This document shows, one piece after another, positions 36,760 through 45,396 of a stretch of 64,000 bases of DNA. Under the pieces are notes generated by a model that saw only the letters and a program-made list of their open reading frames with translations, made no database searches and was not told the origin of the DNA. The position numbers and the translations under genes are program-made. Each line of letters begins with the position of its first letter. Position 1 is the stretch's first letter. Origin of the DNA: CBDCFV01 sp965261795 (GTDB lineage Bacteria; Chloroflexota; Dehalococcoidia; Lucifugimonadales; UBA3495); assembly GCA_965261795.1 (NCBI GenBank), contig OZ253476.1, forward strand, positions 4,278,001-4,342,000. The letters are read 5' to 3'.

Positions 36760-37195
36760 CCATGTTTCCTGAGGCAGCCGTGTTGACGTCCAGCGAAAGC
36801 GTCCTGACTGCGGCAAGGGCCTCGGCGGTCAGGCCCCGTGCCTGTTTCCGCGGCTTCCCGTGCTCCCGGCCCAACCGCTTCAGCGTGGCCTTCACCAGCG
36901 GCCGGGACGCCGGGTCGGGGTCGCCGGCCAGGTGGTGGACGGCGGAGACCGCCGCCAAGCGGCTGCGGGCCGTGGCCAGCGCCCTGGCCCGGGCCTCCAC
37001 CAGGTGCTCCAAGTAGCGGACACGTCAGCCGGAGCTGCCGGAAGACCCCGGACCCCGGTGTGGAGACACCATTGGGTGAAGTCCCTCCAGCCGGCCGCGT
37101 AGGAGCGCCTCGTGCTAGGCGCCCGGCTTCCGGCCTCCGCCCTAGCGTTGTCCGAGGCCCCACCCGCGGGCATCGGGATGCTGGCCAGCATCCCG
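36760..37195 (-). pseudogene. Tyrosine recombinase, N-terminal piece
   Basis: Two frames on the minus strand: RAPSTRRSYAAGWRDFTQWC LHTGVRGLPAAPADV (37150-37030), then LEHLVEARARALATARSRLA AVSAVHHLAGDPDP (37015-36920) and KATLKRLGREHGKPRKQARG. This is the core-binding SAM-like domain of phage-type integrases. The sequence stops before the catalytic domain. Confidence 0.75.
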
Positions 37196-37332
37196 GCCTG
37201 CGGGTGGGGCCTCCGGAGGGGCCGGGATGACCCCGTGGACCGGTTCAGCGGTCATGGTTCTCCAGAGTCCGGGCTTCTATCTGTTCGAATGGCGGCCTCT
37301 GGACCCGCTGTTCGGGGGTCCGGAGTTCATTC

Positions 37333-37367
37333 TACCGTGCGCGATAAGTACATTTATCGTGCATGGT
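37333..37367. other. dif-like dyad (XerCD-type core site candidate)
   Basis: 15-base arms TACCGTGCGCGATAA and TTATCGTGCATGGTA (13/15 complementary) flank 6 bases (GTACAT at 37348-37353; the arms share the edge). The inner 11-6-11 layout (37337-37364, GTGCGCGATAA / GTACAT / TTATCGTGCAT) resembles dif/pdif sites used by XerC/XerD. It lies just outside a broken integrase gene, so an integrase att core is an equal alternative. Confidence 0.5.
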
Positions 37368-37454
37368 AAAGACAAGGCCCGTAGGGCATTTTGAGCGTGA
37401 CTTCAGTGACGCTAGGAAGGCCAAACTGCGGACGTGGTTTCGCCGACCCAGGGT

Positions 37455-38429
37455 CTACGGTTGTTGCACACCGCTCGATGCGTTCCGCCTGATAACTTCA
37501 TAGGCACTTCGTTGTAGTTCTTCCATCAGCCGAAGATCAATCCTCTCAACATCTTCGTGAGCTATCTGATTGCGATGCTTATCGGTGTCTGCGAAGGTTT
37601 TTTCCTTCTTAATTTTGCGCCCACAACTGTGAAGGAATCGCCTGCACCGATCATGGAGTTGGAGGAACCAGAGCCTACGGTAAGCATCGTCCGTTAACGG
37701 ATCCAGCTGCAGCGCCTCCAGCAGCTGCCGCAGCGGTGTGGGGTCCGTTCCAACGGGATCGACTTGCTCCTTGAGATGATTGGCCAGCAATGCAATCACA
37801 CGGGCTTTCTCGCGCAGATCATGTGCTGCAATGGGGGTCGATGTGGAGCCCTCCGCACTCGAAACGTTAAGCCGCAGCAGATCCAGCCAGCGATCGTCGG
37901 TCGTGCGGTAACTAGCTTGATCACCGACCTTCTCAAAACTCCCAGGCACGTCGAGTCCAATCCTCACCGCAGCGAGCGCTGCATTTCTCCAGTGCGGCTT
38001 GTCGTCGAATGGCGGGACCGGATGCTCACCACCGTCCACAAATAGGAGGTGCTCGCCGCGGCCGAGGTCGGCCTTCCAGCACTGGCCGTCCGTTGCCGGC
38101 CACGCGTCCAGTTCTTGTTTCACTTGAAGGACGACGTGAAGCTTCGTGACCGTCGTGCCACGCTCGGTGTTGCAACACTCACGCACCCAGGGCCGGTAGG
38201 TTGGGTCGTCGACAAACTGGCCCGCCAAGTCATTCTGCGAGAAGTACTCTTCCGGGCTTGTCGTGACTCCGGCCCTGAAGTCGTCGACGTCAAAAACGAC
38301 ACGTGAGGAACCCTCGCCAGCAGCTGCGAAGAATTGAGAGACGCGGTAAATCGAAGTGCGGAGGCTTTCCGACAATCGGCATTCGAAGGGAACGCCATCG
38401 GGAATTACTTCTGAGACATTGACCGCCAT
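37455..38429 (-). CDS. HEPN-domain protein, putative ribonuclease
   Basis: 324 residues. The start at ATG 38429 is supported by GGAGGAG seven bases upstream. The N-terminal 200 residues are unrecognised (DGVPFECRLSESLRTSIYRV; DDFRAGVTTSPEEYFSQNDL). The C-terminal helical region holds KHRNQIAHEDVERIDLRLME, where Arg-Asn-(x)3-His fits the Rx4-6H catalytic motif of HEPN RNases. HEPN proteins of this kind often act as toxins or abortive-infection effectors. It lies in the accessory island with HicBA and broken recombinases; no obvious partner antitoxin is adjacent. Confidence 0.68.
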   Translation of the reverse strand: MAVNVSEVIPDGVPFECRLSESLRTSIYRVSQFFAAAGEGSSRVVFDVDDFRAGVTTSPEEYFSQNDLAGQFVDDPTYRPWVRECCNTERGTTVTKLHVVLQVKQELDAWPATDGQCWKADLGRGEHLLFVDGGEHPVPPFDDKPHWRNAALAAVRIGLDVPGSFEKVGDQASYRTTDDRWLDLLRLNVSSAEGSTSTPIAAHDLREKARVIALLANHLKEQVDPVGTDPTPLRQLLEALQLDPLTDDAYRRLWFLQLHDRCRRFLHSCGRKIKKEKTFADTDKHRNQIAHEDVERIDLRLMEELQRSAYEVIRRNASSGVQQP

Positions 38430-38547
38430 GAGATGCTCCTCCTCTCGTGGCATTTGATGTGTATCGTAGAGGCAAGGCCTGCATGGTGGAATGGCTGAGC
38501 GTTTGGGAAGCCTCCAGAACTGCTGTCGCAGCAACGGAGGGTTCGAC

Positions 38548-39459
38548 TCAGTACCATCCATAGGTGGTGCCGGGACGCCGGGACCAAGCTGCTTGACCCA
38601 CGTCGCGCATCGCCGGCCCCAGGGAGGGCATCTGATGCTCCCACTCTTGGGTGCTCACCTTATGCCACATGCCATGACCGGCGAACATCCACTCCACCTT
38701 CAGCGCGGCTATAAGGTCCATCGTGTCGGCCAACGCCGCCCACGAGAAAAAGGTCTGTTTCGGAAAGACGTCGAACTCGCCCCGGCGATGATTCCAGTGC
38801 AGAGTGTCGCCGGTAAACAGGAACCGGTCATCTACATGATACAGGACGTGGCCTTTGGTGTGCCCTGGCGCCGGGATCGACACCACACCGGACGATATGA
38901 CGGTTACACCCTCATCGCCGGTCAAATCCGTCGCATAGGGTGCTGCGTCCGCATCGGCTTCGCCAATCCAGACCCGGGCGCCGTACCGCTCCGCCCAGCG
39001 GTCCGCGTCGGCCACGTCGTCGCGGTGGCTCAGGAGCACATTGGTAATGCCACCGAGAGCATCGATGCTTTCGGCCAGCGGCCGACTAAACCGCGGGGAG
39101 TCAACCATCAGGTTCCCGTCGGGGCGCGCCACCAGAAAGGAGTGGGCGGCGAAGGAAGACTGTGCATTGTTGCCCAGGGCGAACACTCCGTCCGTCATCC
39201 GGTAGGGGAATATCCCCGCCGGCTCCCTGGGCTGGTCGCGGTTGCCTATCGACTTGGTTGGGCAAGCCGCCGCCGCGCGCCACAACTCCGCTTCCTGCTC
39301 CGCTCCGACGGGCTGACTAATCAAAACCGAACGGCCCACCGCGTCCATGCCAATTAGGTCCGGCGCCCAGTTCCGGGCAGTGTCGCACCTGATGCAGCGG
39401 GTGTCCGCGAACCACGGGCCGGCGGCGTTTGATGGGTGAGCCAGGTCTGGTCTGGGCAT
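38548..39459 (-). CDS. Ferredoxin-like / metallo-beta-lactamase-fold hydrolase
   Basis: 303 residues. The start is fixed at ATG 39459 by AAGGAGGT just upstream. The N-terminal ~75 residues carry CIRCDTARNWAPDLIG and ACPTKSIG, similar to a divergent ferredoxin-like segment. The rest is an MBL fold: LLSHRDDVADADRW (in place of HxHxDH), APGHTKGHVLYH, LFTGDTLHW, FAGHGMW. The metal site is atypical because the first His is Arg-flanked (SHRDD). Probably a cytoplasmic hydrolase of unknown substrate. Confidence 0.82.
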   Translation of the reverse strand: MPRPDLAHPSNAAGPWFADTRCIRCDTARNWAPDLIGMDAVGRSVLISQPVGAEQEAELWRAAAACPTKSIGNRDQPREPAGIFPYRMTDGVFALGNNAQSSFAAHSFLVARPDGNLMVDSPRFSRPLAESIDALGGITNVLLSHRDDVADADRWAERYGARVWIGEADADAAPYATDLTGDEGVTVISSGVVSIPAPGHTKGHVLYHVDDRFLFTGDTLHWNHRRGEFDVFPKQTFFSWAALADTMDLIAALKVEWMFAGHGMWHKVSTQEWEHQMPSLGPAMRDVGQAAWSRRPGTTYGWY

Positions 39460-39489
39460 TGTCACCTCCTTTCTTCCGCTTCACGAATT

Positions 39490-39650
39490 CTATATGCCCA
39501 CGGCGGCGTAGGCCGCCCTTTTCTCCACGACGTCCTGCCGGCAGGTGCTCCGGGAGGCGATCTCCAAGACGAAGTCCGGTGGGTTCCCCTGTTCCGAGAT
39601 GATGTACCCGTTGTTGGGTAACATTCTATTTGAGGCAACCACTTGCGTTG
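39490..39650 (-). pseudogene. Uma2/DUF820 nuclease-fold fragment
   Basis: About 53 codons read MLPNNGYIISEQGNPPDFVL EIASRSTCRQDV: the PD-(D/E)xK core of the Uma2 family with Pro-Asp-Phe-Val-Leu-Glu-Ile. Both termini are missing; its start side abuts an IS end at about 39678. Confidence 0.7.
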
Positions 39651-39677
39651 GGTAACGATTTGGGTGAGGCAATGCGA

Positions 39678-39767
39678 GTGAATGTGACATTTATGCTGGC
39701 CAGTTAGCCCGGACTTTTATGCTGAACTTCGACACCCTGATGGCCCAACATCTCGCCGCCCTTGACA
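39678..39767 (+). mobile_element. Remnant IS ends (ISNCY left end fused to IS21-like right end)
   Basis: GTGACATTTATGCTGGCCAG with following bases matches the ISNCY end at about 48990-49030. The last part, CTCGCCGCCCTTGACA (39752-39767), matches the type-2 IS21-like right end. The same pair of ends occurs together at 58021-58105. Confidence 0.7.
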
Positions 39768-39841
39768 AGCAGACTGGTACGCCATAGACCAACTTGCTCC
39801 AGTCTATTTACACTTTGAGAACCCCTATTGAAACCATGCTA
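39768..39841 (+). pseudogene. Duplicate of the DUF309 gene 3' end
   Basis: A 74-base exact inverted copy of 18150-18223 encoding the DUF309 C-terminus WYAIDQLAPVYLHFENPY and stop. It is followed after 47 bases by the SagB-type gene. The match ends at the TA where IS630 sits at the other copy. Confidence 0.9.
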
Positions 39842-39882
39842 ATATAGCTCGGTGAACGCCAGCAGGAGAACTAGGGGAACCT

Positions 39883-41463
39883 ATGGTAAATCGAGAAATT
39901 CAAGCCACCTGGTATTACCACAACGGCACCAAGCACCCCCACGGGAATCTGATGGACCCTCGGCACTCCTTTGACCCGTCGAGCCAACCCCTGCTGTTCA
40001 AAATATACCCGGACCTGGATCCGATTCCGTTGCCGTTTGAGGCATCGCCATCGGTAGTGCCCGCGCTATCCGCGATCTCCATGGAGGTTATTCCCTCAGT
40101 CAGTGACGGAACACTGGATATCACCACCTTGAGCAGCATTCTGTACTTCTCAGCTGGGGTTACCAAGAGGTTGAACTTCCCCTGGGGATCCATGCCGTTT
40201 CGTGCCGCGGCCTGTACCGGTGCTCTGTACCACATCGAGCTTTATGTGGTATGTGGAGACCTGCCTGGTTTAGCAGCCGGAGTCTACCACTATAATCCCG
40301 GAGGGCCGTCCCTAACCCGGCTACGGCCGGGCGACTATCGGGGAACCCTGGTGGCTGCCAGTGGCAACGAGCCGAGCTTGACCCATGCTCCCGCCATAAT
40401 CCTCTATACCGATGTATTTTGGCGGAACGCCTGTAAGTACCAGGCCCGGGAATACCGCCACTCCTATTGGGACAGCGGAACCATTCTGGCGAACACTTTA
40501 GCCATAGCCGCGGCGCATGGCCTACCTGCTAAGGTGGTGGCCGGATTCGTGGACAGCTCGGTTAACCGCCTGCTGGATCTGGAGAACCGGCAGGAAGTAG
40601 CTCTCGTGTTGATACCAGTTGGATTCGTTCCCGAGCCGTCAATCGGATCCTCTCCCGACTTAGAGCCACTTTTGCTGGATACTCAGCCAATTTCGGAGTA
40701 CGAGGTAGAATTACCCGCCATTTTGGAGATGCACGGTGCCTCCTCTCTGACGGATGAAGCAGAGGTGGTTTCTTGGCGAGGCGAAGGCCCGGCAATGCTG
40801 ATGCCCCATCCTTCGGGATGCCTCGTATCGTTAAATCGCTGCTCTGACGGCGAGACGCCCCAGGACTCCATCGAGTCGGTCATCGTTCGGCGCGGGTCCG
40901 CACGCCGTTTCAGCCACGAATCGATAACCCTCCGGGAGCTGTCGACGGTGCTCGAAAAGGCCACGCAGGGCATACCGGCAGACTTTTTAGGACAACCTGG
41001 CGCTGCTCTCAATGATATTTATCTGATCGTGAACAATGTGGACGACCTCCCATCTGGCGCATATGTGTTCCACCGAGACCTGAAGGCTCTGGAGCTGCTG
41101 AAAGAAGGAGACTACCGTCGGCAAGCTGGTCATCTGGGGCTCGATCAGCCGCTTCCGGCCGATGCCAGCGTCGACTTTTTCTTCATGACTAATCTGAATC
41201 CGATACTGGAGCGTTTTGGTAACCGGGGTTACCGGTTGGCTCAGCTGGATGCCAGTATCACAGCGGGCAAAATCTACCTGGCAGCCTATGCCCAAAGACT
41301 GGGGGCCTCTGGCCTGACGTTTTACGACGACCAAGTATCCGGATTCTTCTCGCCCCACGCGGAAGGTAAAAGCGTGATGTTCCTGGTGGCGCTGGGGAAG
41401 CGAGCCAAGCGTAGGCTAGTCACCCTCGACACCAGTCGGCTGAGGCAACAGCCCAACTTGTAA
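39883..41463 (+). CDS. SagB-type dehydrogenase (double nitroreductase domain)
   Basis: 526 residues with two FMN-type nitroreductase-like halves: 60-265 (LSSILYFSAGVTKRLNFPWG, FRAAACTGALYHIELYVVCG) and 330-510 (VIVRRGSARRFSHESITLRE, DDLPSGAYVFHRDLKALELL). SagB proteins oxidise azolines in peptide natural-product pathways, but many SagB-type proteins are stand-alone; no YcaO, precursor peptide or transporter lies nearby. The gene is intact, with an AGGGGA ribosome site, and probably once lay behind the DUF309 gene. Confidence 0.85.
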   Translation: MVNREIQATWYYHNGTKHPHGNLMDPRHSFDPSSQPLLFKIYPDLDPIPLPFEASPSVVPALSAISMEVIPSVSDGTLDITTLSSILYFSAGVTKRLNFPWGSMPFRAAACTGALYHIELYVVCGDLPGLAAGVYHYNPGGPSLTRLRPGDYRGTLVAASGNEPSLTHAPAIILYTDVFWRNACKYQAREYRHSYWDSGTILANTLAIAAAHGLPAKVVAGFVDSSVNRLLDLENRQEVALVLIPVGFVPEPSIGSSPDLEPLLLDTQPISEYEVELPAILEMHGASSLTDEAEVVSWRGEGPAMLMPHPSGCLVSLNRCSDGETPQDSIESVIVRRGSARRFSHESITLRELSTVLEKATQGIPADFLGQPGAALNDIYLIVNNVDDLPSGAYVFHRDLKALELLKEGDYRRQAGHLGLDQPLPADASVDFFFMTNLNPILERFGNRGYRLAQLDASITAGKIYLAAYAQRLGASGLTFYDDQVSGFFSPHAEGKSVMFLVALGKRAKRRLVTLDTSRLRQQPNL

Positions 41464-41620
41464 AGGGCACGCCACTTAAGGAACTTGACCATCGCCGAGG
41501 AGTTGCCATACTTGGAGAGAGAACACACCTCTCCGAGACCAAGCGAGCAAATTTTAGAAGTAGAGACTATCAAGGTCCCAAAACCGTCAAGCTAGAAACC
41601 GGAGTCGAGGAGTGCTTTGC

Positions 41621-41935
41621 ATGAGAGTGTATTGGCGAAAGGTAAAAAGGGGAGAGAACCTGATTCTCAGTGACGAAAACGACGGCCATGAAGAGGAGCT
41701 TGGAGGGTTCCGAGACACCAAGCGGGGCATCGACGCGTTGGCGAAGACTTTTAGCTACGACCCGAGCCGCTCCCGGAAGGGGTTCCCATCTATCGAAGAA
41801 GCCAAGGATTTCGTGGAGTCCTTCAGACCTTGGGAGCTATTCGGTATCCAGGACGTTACTGTTGACCCTGGGGTTAGGCCCGCCCTAGATTCGGCCACAA
41901 CAGACACAGCGGCCACGCCAGACCAGCCGGCGTAG
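41621..41935 (+). CDS. Small hypothetical protein
   Basis: 104 residues, charged (RVYWRKVKRGENLILSDEND, GFPSIEEAKDFVESFRPWEL). ATG 41621 is favoured by GAGGAG 8 bases upstream. No family recognised; it follows the SagB-type gene by about 160 bases in the same direction. Confidence 0.6.
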   Translation: MRVYWRKVKRGENLILSDENDGHEEELGGFRDTKRGIDALAKTFSYDPSRSRKGFPSIEEAKDFVESFRPWELFGIQDVTVDPGVRPALDSATTDTAATPDQPA

Positions 41936-42266
41936 TCGATGGTGGCGGACCTGCGATCAACGAGAGGATGGTGGCAGTTCTGGAAGAAGAGTTAGACGCT
42001 CCATGACCCTCCCGCCAGAGACCCGCGCCAGTAGATGCCACTTGGCTTTGGTTTAGGTTCCCATGCTCGCACGGGCAGATATTAAGCTGTGCCAATCGCC
42101 AAAGGGACTTCCTTTCGATGGGCGGACGCGGCAACTCTCCGGAATCGTTAACCCAAGAATCAGATGGTTTTTGCTATCAAAGTTGGGGAAAGGGAGTGAC
42201 GAATATAGCGGAACGAAAGCCAGGGCCGTTTTAATCCAGGTCGCATTACAAAAAGGAGAAGTGGCC
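41936..42266. other. Intergenic, no gene seen
   Basis: About 330 bases. A plus-strand frame is open from 42063 into the next gene, but the ribosome site marks 42267 as the start. Confidence 0.5.
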
Positions 42267-42587
42267 ATGTACGTCATCAGAAGAATCGCCAAAGCGCAGC
42301 CGGGGAAGGTATGGCAGGTTGCCAACCTGCTGATCAAAATATGCGCCGCCTACGAGGAGAATGGCCGGCCCAAGGCACAAGTGTATGTGTCCCAGGGCCT
42401 GCCGGGAACTCCCAACGTGGCCTATGCTGAGTGGACCCAGGCGACCATCGAGCCCAACTGGCCTTCCCAGGTTCCCGAGGTGGTAAGGACTCTGAACGCC
42501 GAGATGCAGGCCCAGCTCGACTCCTACGAGATCGAGTTCTACGAGCTGGTCACACCGGAGAAGCTAGCCGAGAGGGGGGTCTCATAA
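42267..42587 (+). CDS. Small alpha/beta-barrel-like hypothetical protein
   Basis: 106 residues. AAAAGGAGAA 6 bases before ATG 42267 fixes the start. The pattern of an initial strand (MYVIRRIAKAQPGKVWQVAN), a helix (LLIKICAAYEENG) and a second strand (AQVYVSQGLPGTPNVAYAEW) suggests a dimeric ferredoxin-like (ABM/NIPSNAP-type) fold. No function is inferred. The alcohol dehydrogenase remnant follows 45 bases later. Confidence 0.65.
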   Translation: MYVIRRIAKAQPGKVWQVANLLIKICAAYEENGRPKAQVYVSQGLPGTPNVAYAEWTQATIEPNWPSQVPEVVRTLNAEMQAQLDSYEIEFYELVTPEKLAERGVS

Positions 42588-42632
42588 AAGACCTACGATA
42601 GAAGACCCCTGTAAGCCAAGGAGGGGTTTGTT

Positions 42633-43044
42633 ATGAAAGCAGTTGTTTACCAGGCCCCATTCAGTATCGCCGAGGAAAATGTGCCAGACCCGGAGCTGCA
42701 ACACCCCAACGATGGCATCGTGAAGATCACTTCCTCTTGTATCGGTGGCTCGGACTTGCACATGTACGAGGGGCGGACGGCAGCGCAGCCCGGAATCATC
42801 TTCGGCCATGAAAACATGGGTGTCATACAAGAAGTCGGCTCGGAGGTGAAGACCCTGAATGTGGGAGACCGGGTTGTAATGCCCTTCAATGCAGCGTGAG
42901 GGTTCTGTGAGAACTGCCAGAGAGGATTCACCGGTTTCTGCAGCACGGTGAACCCTGGCTTTGCCGGTGGTGCTTACGGGTACGTGGCCATGGGGCCCTC
43001 GCGTGGTGGGCGGGCTGAGTATTTACAAGTCCCATTCCGGTACC
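42633..43044 (+). pseudogene. Zinc alcohol dehydrogenase, truncated and with TGA at a zinc Cys
   Basis: The N-terminal ~137 codons of a medium-chain dehydrogenase: MKAVVYQAPFSIAEENVPDP, CIGGSDLHMYEGR, GHENMGVIQEVGSEV (catalytic zinc His/Glu), GDRVVMPFNAA, then TGA at 42897-42899, then GFCENCQRGFTGFCSTVNPG. The TGA replaces the first of four structural-zinc cysteines. The gene stops making sense at about 43044, before the IS21-like element, so it is dead. Confidence 0.85.
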
Positions 43045-43257
43045 GGCCCGGTGCCGGGTCAGGTGATAAAGGCTACTCTGGACGGCCAGACGGTAATGAC
43101 CCTTCAGCGGCCGGATCTCACAATATTGGGGCATTTGTAAACGGCGGAGGTAAAATGGGCCATGTGGGCGGATTGACCGCTGACATTCGGCGATTGAAAA
43201 CTGTACCGCCTGCCGCCATCCATAGGGTTGTACTCGACCCTACGGATGGTGCGACGG

Positions 43258-44480
43258 ATGTACAAGGTGGACGTATATCTGCGGGTTCGCCGGGCGGTGA
43301 TGGTGGAGGGGATGAGCATCCGGGAAGCAGCCCGGGAGTTCGGCTTGCACCGGGACACGGTGCGCAAGATGCTGGCCTACTCAGTCCCGCCGGGTTACCG
43401 CCGGCAGACTCCGCCCCGGCGTCCCAAGCTGGAAGCATACACCGGCGTCATTGACCGGATCCTGGATGATGAGTCAGGCTCCCGCGGAAGCAGCGCCACA
43501 CGGCCAAGCGCATCTTCGAGCGGCTGCGGGACGAGTATGGGTTTGACGGCCAGTACACCATCGTCAAGGACTACGTGAGGGAGCATCGCCGCCAGACCAA
43601 GGAGATGTTCGTCCCCCTGTCCCATGCGCCGGGCCACGCCCAGTGCGACTTCGGCGAGACCCTGGTGGTCATCGGCGGAGTGGAGCAGAAGGCCCACTGC
43701 TTCGTCATCGACCTGCCCCACAGCGACGGCTGCTTCGTCAAAGCCTACCCGGCCGAGACCACCGAGGCCTTCCTGGACGGGCACGTCTCGGCCTTCTCGT
43801 TCCTGGGCGGAGTTCCCCAGAGCATCCTGTACGACAATACCAAGCTGGCGGTGGCGAAGATACTGGGGGACGGCCGTCGCCGGCGCACCCGTGCCTTCAC
43901 CGAGCTCCAGTCCCACTACCTGTTCGAGGACCGTTTCGGCCGCCCCGGCAAGGGCAATGACAAGGGGAAGGTGGAGGGCTTGGTGGGGTACCTGCGGCGC
44001 AACTTCCTGGTGCCCATACCGTCCTTCGAGAGCTTTGATGAGCTCAATGCCTACCTGGAGCGGCGTTGCCTGGAACGAATGGACGCCAAGCTCAGGGGAC
44101 ATACGGAGACCATCGGCCATCGGATGGACCGAGACCTGGACGCTCTGCTGCCCCTGGCACCAGTAGCATACGACGCCTGCGAGAGGCAAGCGGGCCGGGT
44201 GAGTTCGCTGTCCCTGGTCCGGTACAAAACCAACGACTACTCGGTGCCGGTGGCCTACGGACACCGGGACGTGCTGGTAAGGGGATACGTGGACCAGGTG
44301 GTCATCAGCTGCGGTTCTGGGGTCATCGCCAAGCACCCACGCTCCTACCGGGACGACTTCGTCTACGACCCGATCCACTACCTGCCGCTGCTGGAGCTGT
44401 ACCCCTACCTTCCCCGGGTGCGGGTGAACACGACCTCCGCCGGGGACTACATGACGTTGCTGTCGGGGAGAGCGGCATGA
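43258..44480 (+). pseudogene. istA: IstA-like transposase, frameshift and internal deletion
   Basis: VYLRVRRAVMVEGMSIREAA REFGLHRDTVRKML is intact here (unlike copy 1), but the frame is lost at about 43470. From 43575 the DDE core is clean (QCDFGETLVVIGG, ILYDNTKLAV, GKGNDKGKVEGLVG). The C-terminus jumps from YLPLLE to LYPYLPRV, skipping about 93 residues present in copy 1. Confidence 0.88.
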
Positions 44481-45258
44481 ACGACCGGTCGACGCTGCTG
44501 CTGGAACACCATCTGAAGGAGCTGAAGCCGCCCAGCTTTCTCAGGGAATACGGCAAGATGGCAGCGCAGTGCGCCTCCGAGGGTGTGGATCATCCTCAGT
44601 ACCTGCTCAGGCTGGCCGAGCTTGAGCTCATCGACCGCCATCAGCGCATGGTGGAACGGCGGATCCGGGCCGCCCGCTTCCCCGCGGTGAAGAGCTTGGA
44701 TACCTTCGACTTCCCAGCCATCCCCTCGGTGAACAAGGCACTGGTGATGGAGCTGGCCCGGTGCGAATACATCCAGCGCCGTGAAAACGTCATCGCTGTC
44801 GGCAACAGCGGCACCGGCAAGACCCACATCGCCCTGGGTCTGGGACTGGCCGCCTGCCAGCGCGGGATGTCGGTGAGCTTCACCACCGCCGCCTCCCTGG
44901 TGCACGAGCTGATGGAGGCTAGGGACGAGGGAAGGCTGCTGAATCTTCAGAGACAACTGTCACGGCTGAATCTGCTGATCATCGACGAACTAGGCTTCGT
45001 GCCCATGTCCCCCACCGGAGCGGAACTCCTCTTCGAGGTCTTCAGCCAGCGCTATGAGCGGGGCTCCATCCTGGTCACCACCAACCTGCCCTTCGACGAG
45101 TGGACCGAGGGTTCGGATCGGAACGCCTCACCGGCGCGCTGCTGGACCGGCTCACCCACCACGTCCATATCCTGGAGATGAACGGCGACAGCTACCGCCT
45201 CCGCCACAGCCGGCAGAGCGCCGCCTACCAGGTCTCGGACGCGCCGGAAGACTCCTGA
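44477..45258 (+). pseudogene. istB: IstB-like ATPase, late frameshift
   Basis: STLLLEHHLKELKPPSFLRE, Walker A GNSGTGKTHI and Walker B NLLIIDELGFVPM are all in one frame to about 45110. There FDEWTEG loses one base relative to copy 1, and the last 50 residues (THHVHILEMNGDSYRLRHS) shift frame. It overlaps istA by 4 bases. Confidence 0.88.
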
Positions 45259-45396
45259 CTCAATCCGGACCTGCGGACCCCTGCTCCTGACCTCACCCCG
45301 CCCGGCTCCCAATTCAGTTCTTTCTCATCGTGCCGGTGGTACACGATTCCTCCGCCGCAGTGGTACACCTTCTCGCCGCCCTTGACAGGGAGATAC

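Larger units (their letters stand above)
43134..45389 (+). mobile_element. IS21-like element, type 2, copy 2
   Basis: Same tips as 22556-25094 (left TTGTAAACGGCGGAGGTAAA, right CGCCGCCCTTGACA). Relative to copy 1 it lacks about 280 bases near the 3' end of istA. It truncates the alcohol dehydrogenase side and an unnamed gene on its right. Confidence 0.85.

Noticed and set aside
39883..42587. RiPP (azoline peptide) biosynthetic cluster around SagB
   Set aside because: No YcaO, dehydratase, precursor peptide or exporter is present; the two small genes downstream show no leader/core pattern.
42897..42899. Selenocysteine in the alcohol dehydrogenase
   Set aside because: The TGA falls on a structural-zinc Cys, no properly spaced hairpin follows, and the gene is truncated by an IS.
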